From Branchiostoma floridae (lineage: Eukaryota; Chordata; Leptocardii; Amphioxiformes; Branchiostomatidae), in the NCBI RefSeq assembly GCF_000003815.2, contig NC_049982.1, positions 21,066,767-21,130,766 on the forward strand: 64,000 nt of DNA, written 5' to 3'. Position numbers and translations under genes: made by a program. This document shows, piece by piece, positions 1 through 11,340 of this stretch. The notes beneath the pieces are model-generated. The model was given only the letters and a program-made list of their open reading frames with translations. It ran no database searches and had not been told where the DNA came from. Each line of letters opens with the position of its first letter. Within the stretch, counting starts at the first letter, position 1.

Positions 1-737
1 GATGGTATAGTCGAAAACTTTAAATGGAGTCATCACATTAGATTATGAATCATGATTTCATTTGCCTATTAATCACTTCTTTTGTGTCAAATTTTAGATG
101 AGATTGGTAACTTTCGGATGTTGTTAGTGTGAATTATGGAAATAATGATACTACAATCAATGAGAAATAATTCCACCATTCTTTTTTGTTTGTTGAAGGA
201 ATGAAAGATTCAATCAATGCAACAATGAAAATCTGAAATATGTAAAGCAAAGTAGGATATAATTTCTATAAAAAGCGAAATGGAGATTTTTACTGTTTTG
301 TTCGTGTCCAATGCTATGGCTTTTTCAGTTAAAGGTCACGCTGACTTGATTTCATGATCTTTTATGGATGACATCCGTACTTCGCCGGTTTAAAAAAGGG
401 GGGGCTTCTGGAACTACATCATTACAGGCAAAGATTTTCCCAATGCCGATGTGGCATCTGTGTAGTGAGTGTCATCCTAGTTAGTTAACCAGGGTTGCAC
501 CCGTCTGGCTAGGTGGCATATGCATATCGACTGGTAAGTATGTTGGGCAGGGGCTGGTTGGGCATGGGTTTGGTTGGGTTGGGCAGGTCGCTTGTGATTT
601 TCTTCCTGCCGTTTTCTTCTTTCATTCTTTTTTTTTCCTTTTATGAAGACATTATCACCCTCGCCTCTTCCTCTTATAATATACTACATGTACGTCGACG
701 CAACCTCACAGAGTCACCGGTTCTAAACCTACTGTTA
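1..737. other. Non-coding sequence at window start
   Basis: No exon, RNA gene or clear repeat was recognised. The open frame starting at 513 runs into the MITE arm and is not a gene. Confidence 0.5.
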
Positions 738-1621
738 CGAGGGAGGTTCAATAAGTTCTTTGCCTCACCAAGAAATAACAAGCACAACTCAGATTTTCAG
801 GCACAACTTCATAGTATGAAGTCTTTTATCAATATCCTCCAAATTACAAATCATTGGAGTCATTACTTTCCAGGCATTCGTTTTTTCTAAATTAGAAGGT
901 AAGTGGGGAGAAAAAGGAGGGTGAAGTGTGATCAGACAATTTGACCTCACACCTCAGGTTGCAGATCAATTGTCCACCTTTTTTTTTCGTTATCCCTTAC
1001 CTAACGTTACTGGGTGTCGCCTGCAACATGATGATCACAATAATTTGAATTTTGGTACTCACTTTATTAAGACTTTGTACATGTACGTGGGGCTTATCCA
1101 TATGTCCCCGCACTTTACCGAGAATCAAATAAGCACAGCTCAGATTTCGAAGCATAGATGTCAAGTATAAAGTCTTATATAAATATGTACCAAAATTCAA
1201 ATTAGTGTGATCATTACTTTGCAGGCGACACCCAGTAACGTTAGGTGAGGGAGAAGGAAAAAAACGTGGACAATTGACCTGACCTGAGTGTGTGGGTCAA
1301 TTTGCGCTGCTGGAAGTTAGAAACCCAATTCTTTTTGCTTGAAATAGGAAGAGAATCATTATCAAACATTTTGACAACGTCTTTTGTTAATTTATGGCAT
1401 GGGAAACTAGACCCACACATGTCTGATCACAATTCACACAACTTTTTTCTCGCCACTTACCTTCTAATTTAGGAAAAACGAATGCCTGGAAAGTAATGAC
1501 TCCAATGATTTGAAATTTGGAGGATATTGATAAAAGACTTCATACTATGAAGTTGTGCCTGAAAATCTGAGTTGTGCTTGTTATTTCTTGGTGAGGCAAA
1601 GAACTTATTGAACCCCCCTCG
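738..1621. mobile_element. Palindromic mariner-like MITE with TA target duplication
   Basis: The two ends are near-perfect inverted repeats of about 170 bp (738-908 and 1450-1621), starting CGAGGGAGGTTCAATAAG on the left. Both are flanked by TA (736-737 and 1622-1623), as expected of Tc1/mariner insertions. A second inverted pair lies inside (about 928-1060 and 1185-1290). The centre (about 1115-1230) holds a third, diverged copy of the arm sequence. No transposase is present. Confidence 0.8.
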
Positions 1622-1623
1622 TA

Positions 1624-3665
1624 CAGTATGCTTTCCCAGTTTCTGATGTCCTCTGGTATGGCTGGCCAAAATCAAATCTCCTGACGGCAAACTGGGCCTT
1701 GTTCATGCCAATGTTATCCTTTGAATGTTACTAATTTTTAAACGTCGGGAACATTCTTTCGCTTTACTTGTTCGCATCATGATCAGTTTTGGTGTGTCAG
1801 GGAATGTCATCCATCAAATCGAGTCAATGTGGCCTAACAAGTAAGCACGGCCAGAACAGTGTAATAACGTACTTAGTTGCTCTAATGCATTGGAGGAAAA
1901 GATCGCCGATCATGTTTTATTGGCAAATGTATGTGGTCGTAGAACTGTACTGCTAACATTGCGCATGCGATAGGTACATTTACTCCATTCCTACTCTGTT
2001 AGGATCTACACAGTATCTTTTGTGTACCGGAAGGCAACTCATGTACAAAGTATGAAGGTGTGACAATGAAATAAGGGGTAGATTTGGGATTAGTTAACAT
2101 AGCTTACTTCCTCTTTATCTCGTTTCCATCTCATGTTCTTGAACTAACGTCAACGCAAAATGTTCCTTTGCCCTTAATCGTTTGTGAGTCACCCTTACGT
2201 AGACAGGAGTTCGCGAACTGTCTTGCCTTTGGGCGTTCCTCCGTCCTTGAGCCGCCACAAATACGTGAGCTATCCGCCCCCCATTGATGTAGTTTGTTCA
2301 ACGTGTTAGGTCACAAAGGAGCCACTGTTCCGGTGTAGATCTACAGCAAGGGCTGAGAAGCGAATGAAAATCTGGATTAGAGCAGCGATCGGTGTCTTAC
2401 GTCTGAACAGGATTCATTTACGTACACTCCCCAACACGCCCAGCTTTGGCTTATAAGTTTGATTCGGCACGAAAGCTGGGTAGCCAGACGAGGGTAGCGC
2501 GGACCACTGTGAAACTTTGTGTGATCCAACAGTTGTTTTCTGTGTTGTGTCCATCGGATTTCACCTCTGCCACAAGGCATTATTGTATAAAACGTTGGTT
2601 TTAGCTATGATTGGACGTTCTGGGGAACCTATACCGAAGGAAATTGAACCTGGGGACAAGGTGGGTGAAATATTTCTTCCTGAACGGATGTTTTCGGACA
2701 CCTTAACAGTAATGTCGCATATCTTGGCGAGCGATTTTGAGATAAAACAATTATTTACGTAGAAACATGAAGTTATTTGTATAGAGTTGGGAATTGATCA
2801 TTCTTGTCCACCACAAATCACTGTTCAAGAGCCGACAACACGACATTTCCAAGGAGGCAGTGATCACCAACAGTCGAATTCAAAGCGACGGACTTTGTGG
2901 CATTTCACCGCAACGCTGTCCCCATACTCCTTGTTCTGTGTTATATCAAGATCCAACTTGACAATCCAATCACATTATTCTGGGTCTATCATGGAAAATC
3001 ATATCGAATATGGGATCATAATAGAAAACATGCAGATCAGATATGGTGAATTAGTATGTGAGTTAGAGGGGTACATTTGTATGTTGACCTTGGTTACGCG
3101 GCTGCAATTTTAATAGCGGATTGCTGGAAATACAACAATAAGAAACTTTCCAAATAACAGTCCAAATAAAGTCGTTTATAAAAAAAACACGACCGCAGTC
3201 GCGTTGCATTTGAAAATCAAAAACAGGCGATCTGACCTTTGCGTCGCAATTTTGGTCGCCTTATTTCTTGTTGACGAAACTAAATAATTATGGCAATTTT
3301 ACACTCTACTGGTTTGTTGACACCCAAGTCCGACGGGTCCATGTACGTCATAATGTGAGTTTTCAATCATCAAGCTTAGGAAACACAGACCTCGAGGACG
3401 AAGATTGCAACTCACACGTATGGTATTTCAATCATCTGAACATTTCGTGTAGAAAGGTGTGCACGTTATACCACACACATGCCCCATTGACTAGTCATGA
3501 GACTGAATTTGTTCCAGGCAAAATCACTAGCCTAAGCTGAGAAGACATGGCCTGAGGGAATTGGCATTGGATTCAACTATCTTATCTGACGTCATGGTTG
3601 AACAAAAGTCTGTGGCATATGGCAGAAAACAACACTACGGGTTATTGCAACTTTACAGTTCTACA
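1624..3665. other. Non-coding sequence between the two inverted-repeat elements
   Basis: Short open frames (for example 2517-2762 and 2787-3113) have no recognisable domain, no splice partners and no conserved motif. Nothing can be supported here. Confidence 0.45.
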
Positions 3666-4790
3666 ATTGTACCTTTTGTCGCCAAATGACGCATAGTTAT
3701 TGCCACGACGTTACACTTTTAAGTGTAACGTCGTGGGGTTTACGGAAAAGCCTGGGCCCAGCAGGCTAGCCTGCAGGCTAGCCAGGCGACCCTTTTTGGG
3801 CCCCAAGGCTATTGATGGGGTTTGACCCATAGTAGATTTTTTAAAACCTAAAACTGGGTAACCGACAATTCCAGTGCATGCAGGGTGCATTGGACAGAAG
3901 GCAATAGTTTCGTCATATCTATGGGGGATTGGTCTTCAATGGTTTACAGCAATGAACAATCAACATCAACTACTGTCAACAATCAACATCAACTACTCCA
4001 AGGGTTTTTGGTCCATTTACTTTTCCTTTGACTATACTGGCAGTCATTCCTACAATACTTATAGTGGCTATCAGTAATTGTCCCGCATGAGAGAAACGAA
4101 TAGCACAAACAACACTAACGTTACACGTCATAGTATACCCCCCCCTCACATACAATTGACACATATAAACACATAACATACATCCATTCCTACATCCATG
4201 CTCACTGACACTTGATGTTTGAGACATCTGTTTCAAATTTGATGTTTTAGCAAACAGCCCCTATCCTAGAGGACCAACTGTTGTCTTGGATTACCACTGA
4301 CCCAGTTTTTCTACAAAGAAATTTCATGTACAAACACACACAGTGACACACACACTCATACATGCATGACATCTGTTTTGAATTTGATGTTGTGCGCTAT
4401 CTAACCCTAACCCATCCTAGTATTCTTTATTTCCCCTAGTACCCCTCCCCTTCAGTCTTAACATTTCCAGCATTTTCTGTTGTAAACTTGGAATTTAGTT
4501 TATGATTGTTTTCTTCCAGTCTTGGTTGAGTTAATAACTTATTCATTGCAAGCCCAGCAATATTATCAACTGTTACCTTTCCCCAGCCCATCCCACCCAC
4601 AGCTCGGATTGTCATTGACCCAGTTTTTTATTTAAAAAACTTCAGCTGCAGGCCAAACCCCATGCATAGCCTTGGGGCCCAGAAAAGGTAGTCTTTCAGG
4701 CTAGCCAGCCCAGCTCCTGGGCCCAGGCTTTTCCGTAAACCCTAACGTCGTGGCCATAACTATGCGTCATTTGGCGACTAAAGGTACAAT
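3666..4790. repeat. 1.1-kb inverted repeat, probable fold-back or MITE element
   Basis: Left arm about 3666-3875 and right arm about 4605-4790 are inverted copies, sharing GTCGCCAAATGACGCATAGT and GGTTTACGGAAAAGCCTGGG. The left arm also has a perfect 16-bp hairpin at 3703-3736 that is absent from the right arm. No coding sequence is visible inside. Confidence 0.72.
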
Positions 4791-4812
4791 ATAAAATAAA
4801 ATACTAGTACAT

Positions 4813-4819
4813 TATAAAA
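4813..4819 (+). promoter_or_regulatory. TATA-like box upstream of gene A
   Basis: TATAAAA lies 184 bp upstream of the gene A start codon, with no ATG in between. It begins 23 bp after the right arm of the 3666-4790 inverted repeat. The location fits a core promoter, but no transcription start can be read from sequence alone. Confidence 0.3.
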
Positions 4820-5002
4820 ACCTTCAAAGGTGAAGGACGATTTAAATCTGTGCCTTTCTTTACGCCTGTGCAGGTAATTACTCCAGTACAGCAACACCAG
4901 TGTCCGACAGGCTTCCTTCCGACATCGCCAGACGGTCACAGTCCAAGTACCCGACTTTTCCCCAAGCAACGGTCAAGAAAGGCTTCACTTCTTAAGCACA
5001 CG

Positions 5003-6273
5003 ATGGTGTCGACAACCATCCTCCATGCGACTATCTCCGCACTTCTCCTCCTACAAGTGGCAGTTTGTGTCCTGGCACAAAACTGTACGGTAAAATGCAC
5101 CGCCTGTACGACCGACAGAGAGGTCCAGTCCGGTAAAGTGGAGTTTGATGTTGCAGAATGTACACAGCAGTGCGGACAGGGTCGGGACGACGCACACATG
5201 TGGAAGCTTTGTCGTAGCATGTAAGTTTTCGAGAGCGTGATTCTATCTTTGAAATATGTCAACGATAAACCCCACTTTTCTTCGGAAAGGTAGATTATAT
5301 TTGTACATTCATACCTATGTAGTAATTACTATACTATACTATTAAATAGGAAGCAATCTACAAATAAATTATAAGATTGACAGCACATTTCTCAAATTAG
5401 AAAAGACAGACACATAGACTTCCAATCATGCCACGAAGTAAACGAGTGTGATGAATGCCAGATTATCAACAATTCTTGACTAACTAATCTGACATTTCAA
5501 AACTACTATTAGCTTAACGGAGCACGTTAAGTCTCTAACAAGAGTTCGTCGGCCCCCAACTACAATTTGCAACATAGACAGATAGAGCACGTTGCCTATA
5601 GTGGTCTCAGAGAAGTGTTCTCTTTTTTTTCTTGGGCGGCCCGAAAACTTTATACAGTGTATACGTATCGAGACTAGTAAAAAGACGTTTACATTAATAA
5701 CATTCACTTCATAAACAGGTTCAAATAGAACAATCAAAATTAAATTTTTTATCTCCTAGGGCTGCATGGACCAGAATGGATGATCCCACCGAAGAGTTAA
5801 TGAGCACGCTGAAGTGGCAGCACGTACTCGCTATCGTGGTGTGTGTCGTGCTCATCGCCTTCTGTATCATCGCTGCAGTTATGGTCTACTGCGTGGGGTG
5901 TCGCAACCGCAGGTGGGTAGGCACGCTGCTCATTGCTCATACGTACATGTATTCCGGGGGAATTTCAACAAACATAGATAACGTTATATGTGCGATAAAT
6001 GTAACGACACTCTTGGTGTGCCCAGACCATATTGCAAGACACACTTTTATTGAGTGCCCTGTACATGTAGTTCAGTTTAAACTTCCCTGGCGACCGACAC
6101 ACATGTAACGTTTAGTTTTTGTATTTCAGCATCTCTGGATAAATATATGCAATGATATGCTAACTAGTGTGTACTTCTCATGCAGTAAAACGCCTACAGA
6201 CAAGATCCGCCGATGTTCGTACAGCAGGGAGCCCGCCAGAACAGACGACGCGGACACATCTAACCCAGTGTAG
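5003..6273 (+). CDS. Gene A: small Cys-rich single-pass membrane protein, unrecognised family
   Basis: I do not recognise the family. Three exons join in frame: 5003-5220, 5760-5912 and 6186-6273 (stop TAG 6271-6273), 152 residues. Donors are AT|GTAAGT and AG|GTGGGT, acceptors CTCCTAG and CATGCAG, and both introns are phase 2. Residues 1-25 form a signal peptide ending VCVLA. A short ectodomain follows with six cysteines (CTVKCTAC, ECTQQC, LC). One hydrophobic segment spans about residues 95-117 (VLAIVVCVVLIAFCIIAAVM), then a basic then acidic tail of about 35 residues ending in TSNPV. The expected topology is a type I plasma-membrane protein with ectodomain outside. ATG 5003 is the first ATG after a TATA-like box at 4813. 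Splice consistency makes a real gene likely; its function is unknown. Confidence 0.66.
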
Positions 6274-6505
6274 TGAACACAAAAGCACAAGCCGACTGTC
6301 GTTTTGGACATATACATCAGAATCTCCATAAGATCTTACATGTATCATTTAGGATTGGTTAGCTTCCTTTTCCCTATGCAAATTACAATCCCCTCTCAAC
6401 TGCCCTAAATTAAAACTGACATAACCATAAAACCATTCTGATTACCATTCTGATTAATATTCATATTGAGTGATAGCAGTCTAAAATGAAATTTCAATAT
6501 TAATT

Positions 6506-6720
6506 TTGACATTAGATAGAAAAATCTGGAGATTGTTTGAAACAATCTGGAGATTAATTTGCAAACCTAGAAAAATATCCAGATTAGTTGAAATCTGGAG
6601 ATCGTTTGAAGTAATCTGGAAACTTTTTGAAATAACCTCCAGATTTAAAAGTATCTCCAAATTTCAAGAAACAATGTCCAGATTTTAAGATACAATGTCC
6701 AGATATTCCTGAACTTCTGG
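6506..6720. repeat. Degenerate tandem repeat of an AATCTGGAGAT-type motif
   Basis: The words AATCTGGAGAT and TCCAGATT recur about ten times in AT-rich DNA in the 3' flank of gene A. A 26-bp direct duplication (TCTAAT then TTGAACCCCTAAAGG) follows at about 6856-6905. Confidence 0.6.
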
Positions 6721-7223
6721 GGTTATGATCCGTAGAGTAGCATGGAAGCTTTTCACAAAGTATCAACTTTGTAGGTATTAGCTGTGAAGGTTTGCAAAGC
6801 TGTGAAATGTTTGTCCAAAGTTCAATATTTGTCCAAAATTCTGTAGGCTGTCTTATCTAATCTTGAACCCCTAAAGGCTTTATCTAATATTGAACCCCTA
6901 AAGGTGACCCTAAAGTCACAGGTTGGTAGCCACTGAGAAATCAAGACACGCTATCGTACACTATAACTCAGACCGCTCATGTTTTTCTAGATTGCTGCAA
7001 TATATTCATTGATTATGTAAGCAAACCAAAGATGTACAGACCAGCCTGGTACGAGAGTGACAATTTGGTTAGCTTTCTTATTAACCTGTATTGTCGTAAT
7101 GTATTTATTAATGATTCATCTACAAATAGATATGATTATAGTGATTATAAAAATAATTGAAATGTAAATAACTGTTACTCCACTTTTACAGGGTATTATG
7201 ACATGATCTTAAGAAGCAATTTG

Positions 7224-7229
7224 AATAAA
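7224..7229 (+). terminator. Possible polyadenylation signal of gene A
   Basis: AATAAA about 950 bp after the gene A stop, in AT-rich DNA. It is only a candidate, because the hexamer is common in AT-rich sequence. Confidence 0.2.
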
Positions 7230-8708
7230 CAAAACTTTATACTTGAGGAGAATCTTGTATTTGGTTGGTCTTTTGTCATGATTATGATTAATAGCTATAG
7301 GTCGAGGTAAACAATATGAAATAATTCAAATAATAATAAGTTATGGCATCGTTTTCGTAATTAGTAATATTTCAAACTCCAATTAAGTATACAGGTAGGA
7401 TAAGAGTATGCATATGGTAACTAACTATACTTTTGGCAAAATGCAAAATTAGCTACTCGTTACATCATAGATAGAGATGAACATCATGCACCATGGGGTT
7501 TGAATTGCTCAAATAGGAAGTCTTTTGCATGGCAGATATGGAAATGCTATACCACAAGTGTAATATCATCATACTAATAGCATGCTATAATTTATTTCGC
7601 GGTGGCGTTACGTTTGCGGTGACCTCTTTACCGCACTTGAAGTCAAGTCCACCGCATAACGTTTTTGTTCCGTCTTCTGCCCGCCTAGCAGTAACTCCCC
7701 TCCTCATCTCAAAATCTGCTTCAGGTATTAAACCTTGTGAACATGGCACGGCCTTAGCTAGGGTGAAGGGCCACTAACCTCGGCCGTGCCAACTTTTCGT
7801 TCTGATATTTGAACGTCATCACTCACTCCGACATTTTGACGCTGATTGCAGAAGCAATGTGGAAGATGAAAAGCTACATGTAGTTGTGATAGCGCGTACT
7901 GTATTTCCTTCCATTATATTTAAAACTGACCAAAAAAGACTTTGCCTAATACGTGAAATTGCTCAAGATATTAAAAGCTACAACGTGATTTCCCATTTTC
8001 CAAGGTATTGTACACCATTTCCTACAACTGTTTGTCTGCTATCAGTTCCCTCCAGACTTCCTCCCAACACTTCCTCACGTTCTGAGGCCGTCCATACAAA
8101 TGACTCCCTGACAGATTATTTAAACAAACCCTCTGTTGTAGGGCAATGACCCCTAATTGACGGCTGCGCAGAAGGTCCCCGGTGAGTCCCCACAGGATTG
8201 ATTTTTAAAAGTATCAGAAGATGTGTTTTTCTTTGGAAATGTTGGCATCTTGGAGCTGTATTCTACAGGTAAGGGTTGTAGGTTTTTTATTATGTCGAAA
8301 AAAACAGACTTTTAAGCCTGTTTTGGGTGCCTGGAACACTAGAAAGAAGTTTGTTATGTAGCTGTCATTGTAGTGCCAGATGGGGTCAAAGGTCACCGAG
8401 TTGCGTTTGGATGCAAATCACCGGTCAGAAAGTTCCGAAAAGTTGAGAATGGACACTTTAGAAGCCGGGCTACCCTCTCAATGTTAGTTTTTCGAGAACG
8501 AAACGTCAGGTAGGTGACTTTTGACAGCTTCTATTTGCCATTAAATGCATTATAAGGATAGGGAAGACATGATTGGTGGTCACTGCTCTGTAACCCGCTA
8601 CACCCTGGATGTGGTCTGTTTACTCTCCATGTTGACATTTCCTTACCTTAGCCCAGAGACCGGCTGGAACTTATACATGGCCGCCCTTCGGACCAGGATC
8701 TGTCCAAG

Positions 8709-11340
8709 ATGAGGCCACCTTTACAGGTGCCACACCTGCTGGTGTTCCTAGTTGTATCAGTGTCACCTGTTCAACACACCTGGGCCGCAGGTGAGGTACT
8801 GTTAGGCTGGAATTATGAGTGTGGCTTGCACTGATTAGTGTATAATCATTACGGTTCTGGAGATTGCCCCTCCCAATAAGGACTTGTTTTGACTGGCACA
8901 AACGTTAAGGCTTCGCAATACTGTCAGTTTGGAATGTTGCTTTGGACTTGACAAGACCATTTATGTTGTACTTACAGTGAGCTATAACAGTGATAGTTGA
9001 CTGATTTGTAACAGCTAGATCATTTTCATGCTGTTTCTTGGAAGGACGAAACACAATCATGTGTGAAGATCATGCTTCTTCGTTTTTAGGTTCAGTATTT
9101 TTTGGTTTGGCATCTTAGTTTTTGGTTTTGATCTGAGTATTTATGATTTGGCAAATTTGGTGCAAACTTGACAGATAGAATGGTGTTCAACAGACTGAGG
9201 CCTGGATTCACTCCAGATTAGTCCATGGGCAACACCATTAAAGTTTCTTGATTCTCATTTTTAAAGAAAAATAGGACAGGGAAAACTGAATTTGAAAGTA
9301 AATTTCAAGAAAGTATCTTAGTTTGTAGCTTTCAGAACCGTACAATATAAGGTATTGGGATAAATTAAACACGAGGTGACTCTGATCCTACATGTTAATC
9401 ATTACCTGTCGGTATACTAGTAGAATGTTTGTTCTGTCAAAGAAACAAGACTTGATTTTGGGATTTGTTCTTATAACATGATTTGTAACCGTCATCACCA
9501 GACCAGCACCAGGAAACAACTGACATCCGCCATTCGCTGAAATACTATGAGATCGCTGAGCCGTACAGAATAGAACAACAACAGCTCAACAGAGTGGAGG
9601 TAAGGGTTGGCTGATTTTGAGCTTTAATTACAAATTGGCAATTACAACGTTTATTTTTCTATGTCAAGATTTAATATTGAGTAGAAAGTTTCACCACGCA
9701 ATGGCAACACGCCATTGAACTTGATTCTCAGATGAGACTAAGCGATAATGTATGAGTCACAATTCTAGTTTAAGTCTAAACAATACCTCACTGTGCCCCG
9801 GGTTTGTTGAGTATTTAACACCGACACACCCAAGAACACTAAGCAGGTGTGACACATAGTCTGAAAGGCAACCATGCATAGTTCCAACAACAGAACTGTG
9901 TCTACAGGGCTTCAGTATCAATTCATCAATTGTGTAAATGAACCTGTTGACTTTTAAAGATCATTAAGTCAATTTATTTTTCATAGACTAATTTATTGAA
10001 TTTAGATGGTTTTACAATTGGATTGTGAAAAGCTCTCCTGCACAGTAACTGTAGTGTTTCCATGCTCTGCGAGTCATAACTTACAGCTTTTAATGTTTCA
10101 ATGTTGAAAGTGTTGCTAGAGGGCCCCGAATGCAATAAGGGATATGTAGTATTGTGGACAATTGTTGATGCTAAAAGGATCTACTTAAATTTTAACTATT
10201 CCTCGTAGGCAAATGAGGATCTCACCGTTTCTCTGGCAGCTTTTGGGAGGAACTTCACCCTTGACCTGATCTTAAACAGGTGAGACTTAATATATAACAT
10301 TATATATGTACCATGAATTTGATGTTTTGCTGTGATCTAAAACAATTATTTTACAGTGATTACAGTTATTCAATTTGTAAAATTGTATTGAAAAATTGCT
10401 TTCCTGTATGAACAGAAATCTCATTGGAAGAAGACATCTCTGTCACTACCAAGGTGGAGTTAGAGGCTCACCTGGTTCTGTGGCAGTCATCAGCACATGT
10501 AGGGGGGTCAGGTAGGTGTGCTGATGTTGTGCTGCTGGCATTCACTTTCTACATGTCACAGTTGTCTCTCAGATCTCAATATCAACTATTCTATGTGAGA
10601 AACATCAGTTAGCTAAAATACCTGGGAAACAGCTCACTGACAATGCAGAGGGAAAAAAATGAGTAAAGACAAAAATAGAAAAAAGGAAAAAAAGGTTAGG
10701 CTTTAATTCTGGGATACATTTAGATAGAATGGTTGAGTAAATGCTAAGACAAAAAAATGCTATTCCTTTATTTGTAGTATTTTGTACCTTTAAGTTATAA
10801 TGCTTTTTACGGTCAAACCTGTCTGGCCAACCACCTGTTAACAGTTCATTAACAGTTTTTACCAAAGACATTCAATGAACATGTAAATTGAATAAAACTG
10901 ATATATGTGTGTGATGTCTTGTTACAGAGGGTCCATCCATGTGGATGAAGATGTGTTTTTCATCCAGCCCACCTCTGACTCAGACCACGTTGTGTTCAGA
11001 CAGCAGGACATCCAGCCAGAGTGGAGGCAGGGAGGACACTGTGGTCAGTACTGTACAGGCTCTGGGGGTCATACCAAATTTTTTAAGCCTTTATTGCTGC
11101 GTTCATCATAGGGGTGGATGATTTATTTTATTATGTTTTTTTAATGTTTTATCTTATTTCATTTATTTTATATTACCATCTTGATAGAGATTAGATAAAT
11201 ACATTTAATGATCATAGTTTTTGATTGCTAATGTTATATTGTTCAATTGCCTTAACTGAGGATTATGACAATGTTTTGAAGGGTTCAATGATGCTGAACT
11301 CTTGTCAACTTTGAACGAGAGAAGCTTCCCCATACAGAGG
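8709..11340 (+). other. Gene B signal peptide and prodomain exons
   Basis: Exons 1-6. The protein starts [20 protein letters not shown], a typical signal peptide. The ADAM prodomain follows ([55 protein letters not shown]). The motif GGHCG at the end of exon 5 is the likely cysteine switch that keeps the zinc site latent. Compared with gene C, about 20 residues are missing before CHYQG, where gene C has a separate exon (34422-34500). Confidence 0.88.

Larger units (their letters stand above)
6274..8708. other. Intergenic region between genes A and B
   Basis: AT-rich, with the degenerate repeat at 6506-6720 and a GC-rich patch (about 7595-7700) that has TTCGCGGTGG-type sequence like the 49865-50077 MITE. 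No supported gene. The upstream 5' UTR of gene B must lie near the right end. Confidence 0.5.

Noticed and set aside
513-890. 125-codon open frame on the plus strand
   Set aside because: Its second half is the arm of the mariner-like MITE, and the same peptide appears inverted at 1469-1690.
2465-2475. TTCGGCACGA resembling a cDNA-library adaptor
   Set aside because: Only a short chance match within otherwise ordinary genomic sequence; no vector sequence around it.
7529-8149. Open frames of 82 and 96 codons between genes A and B
   Set aside because: No domain, no splice partners, and part of the first overlaps MITE-like TTCGCGGTGG sequence.
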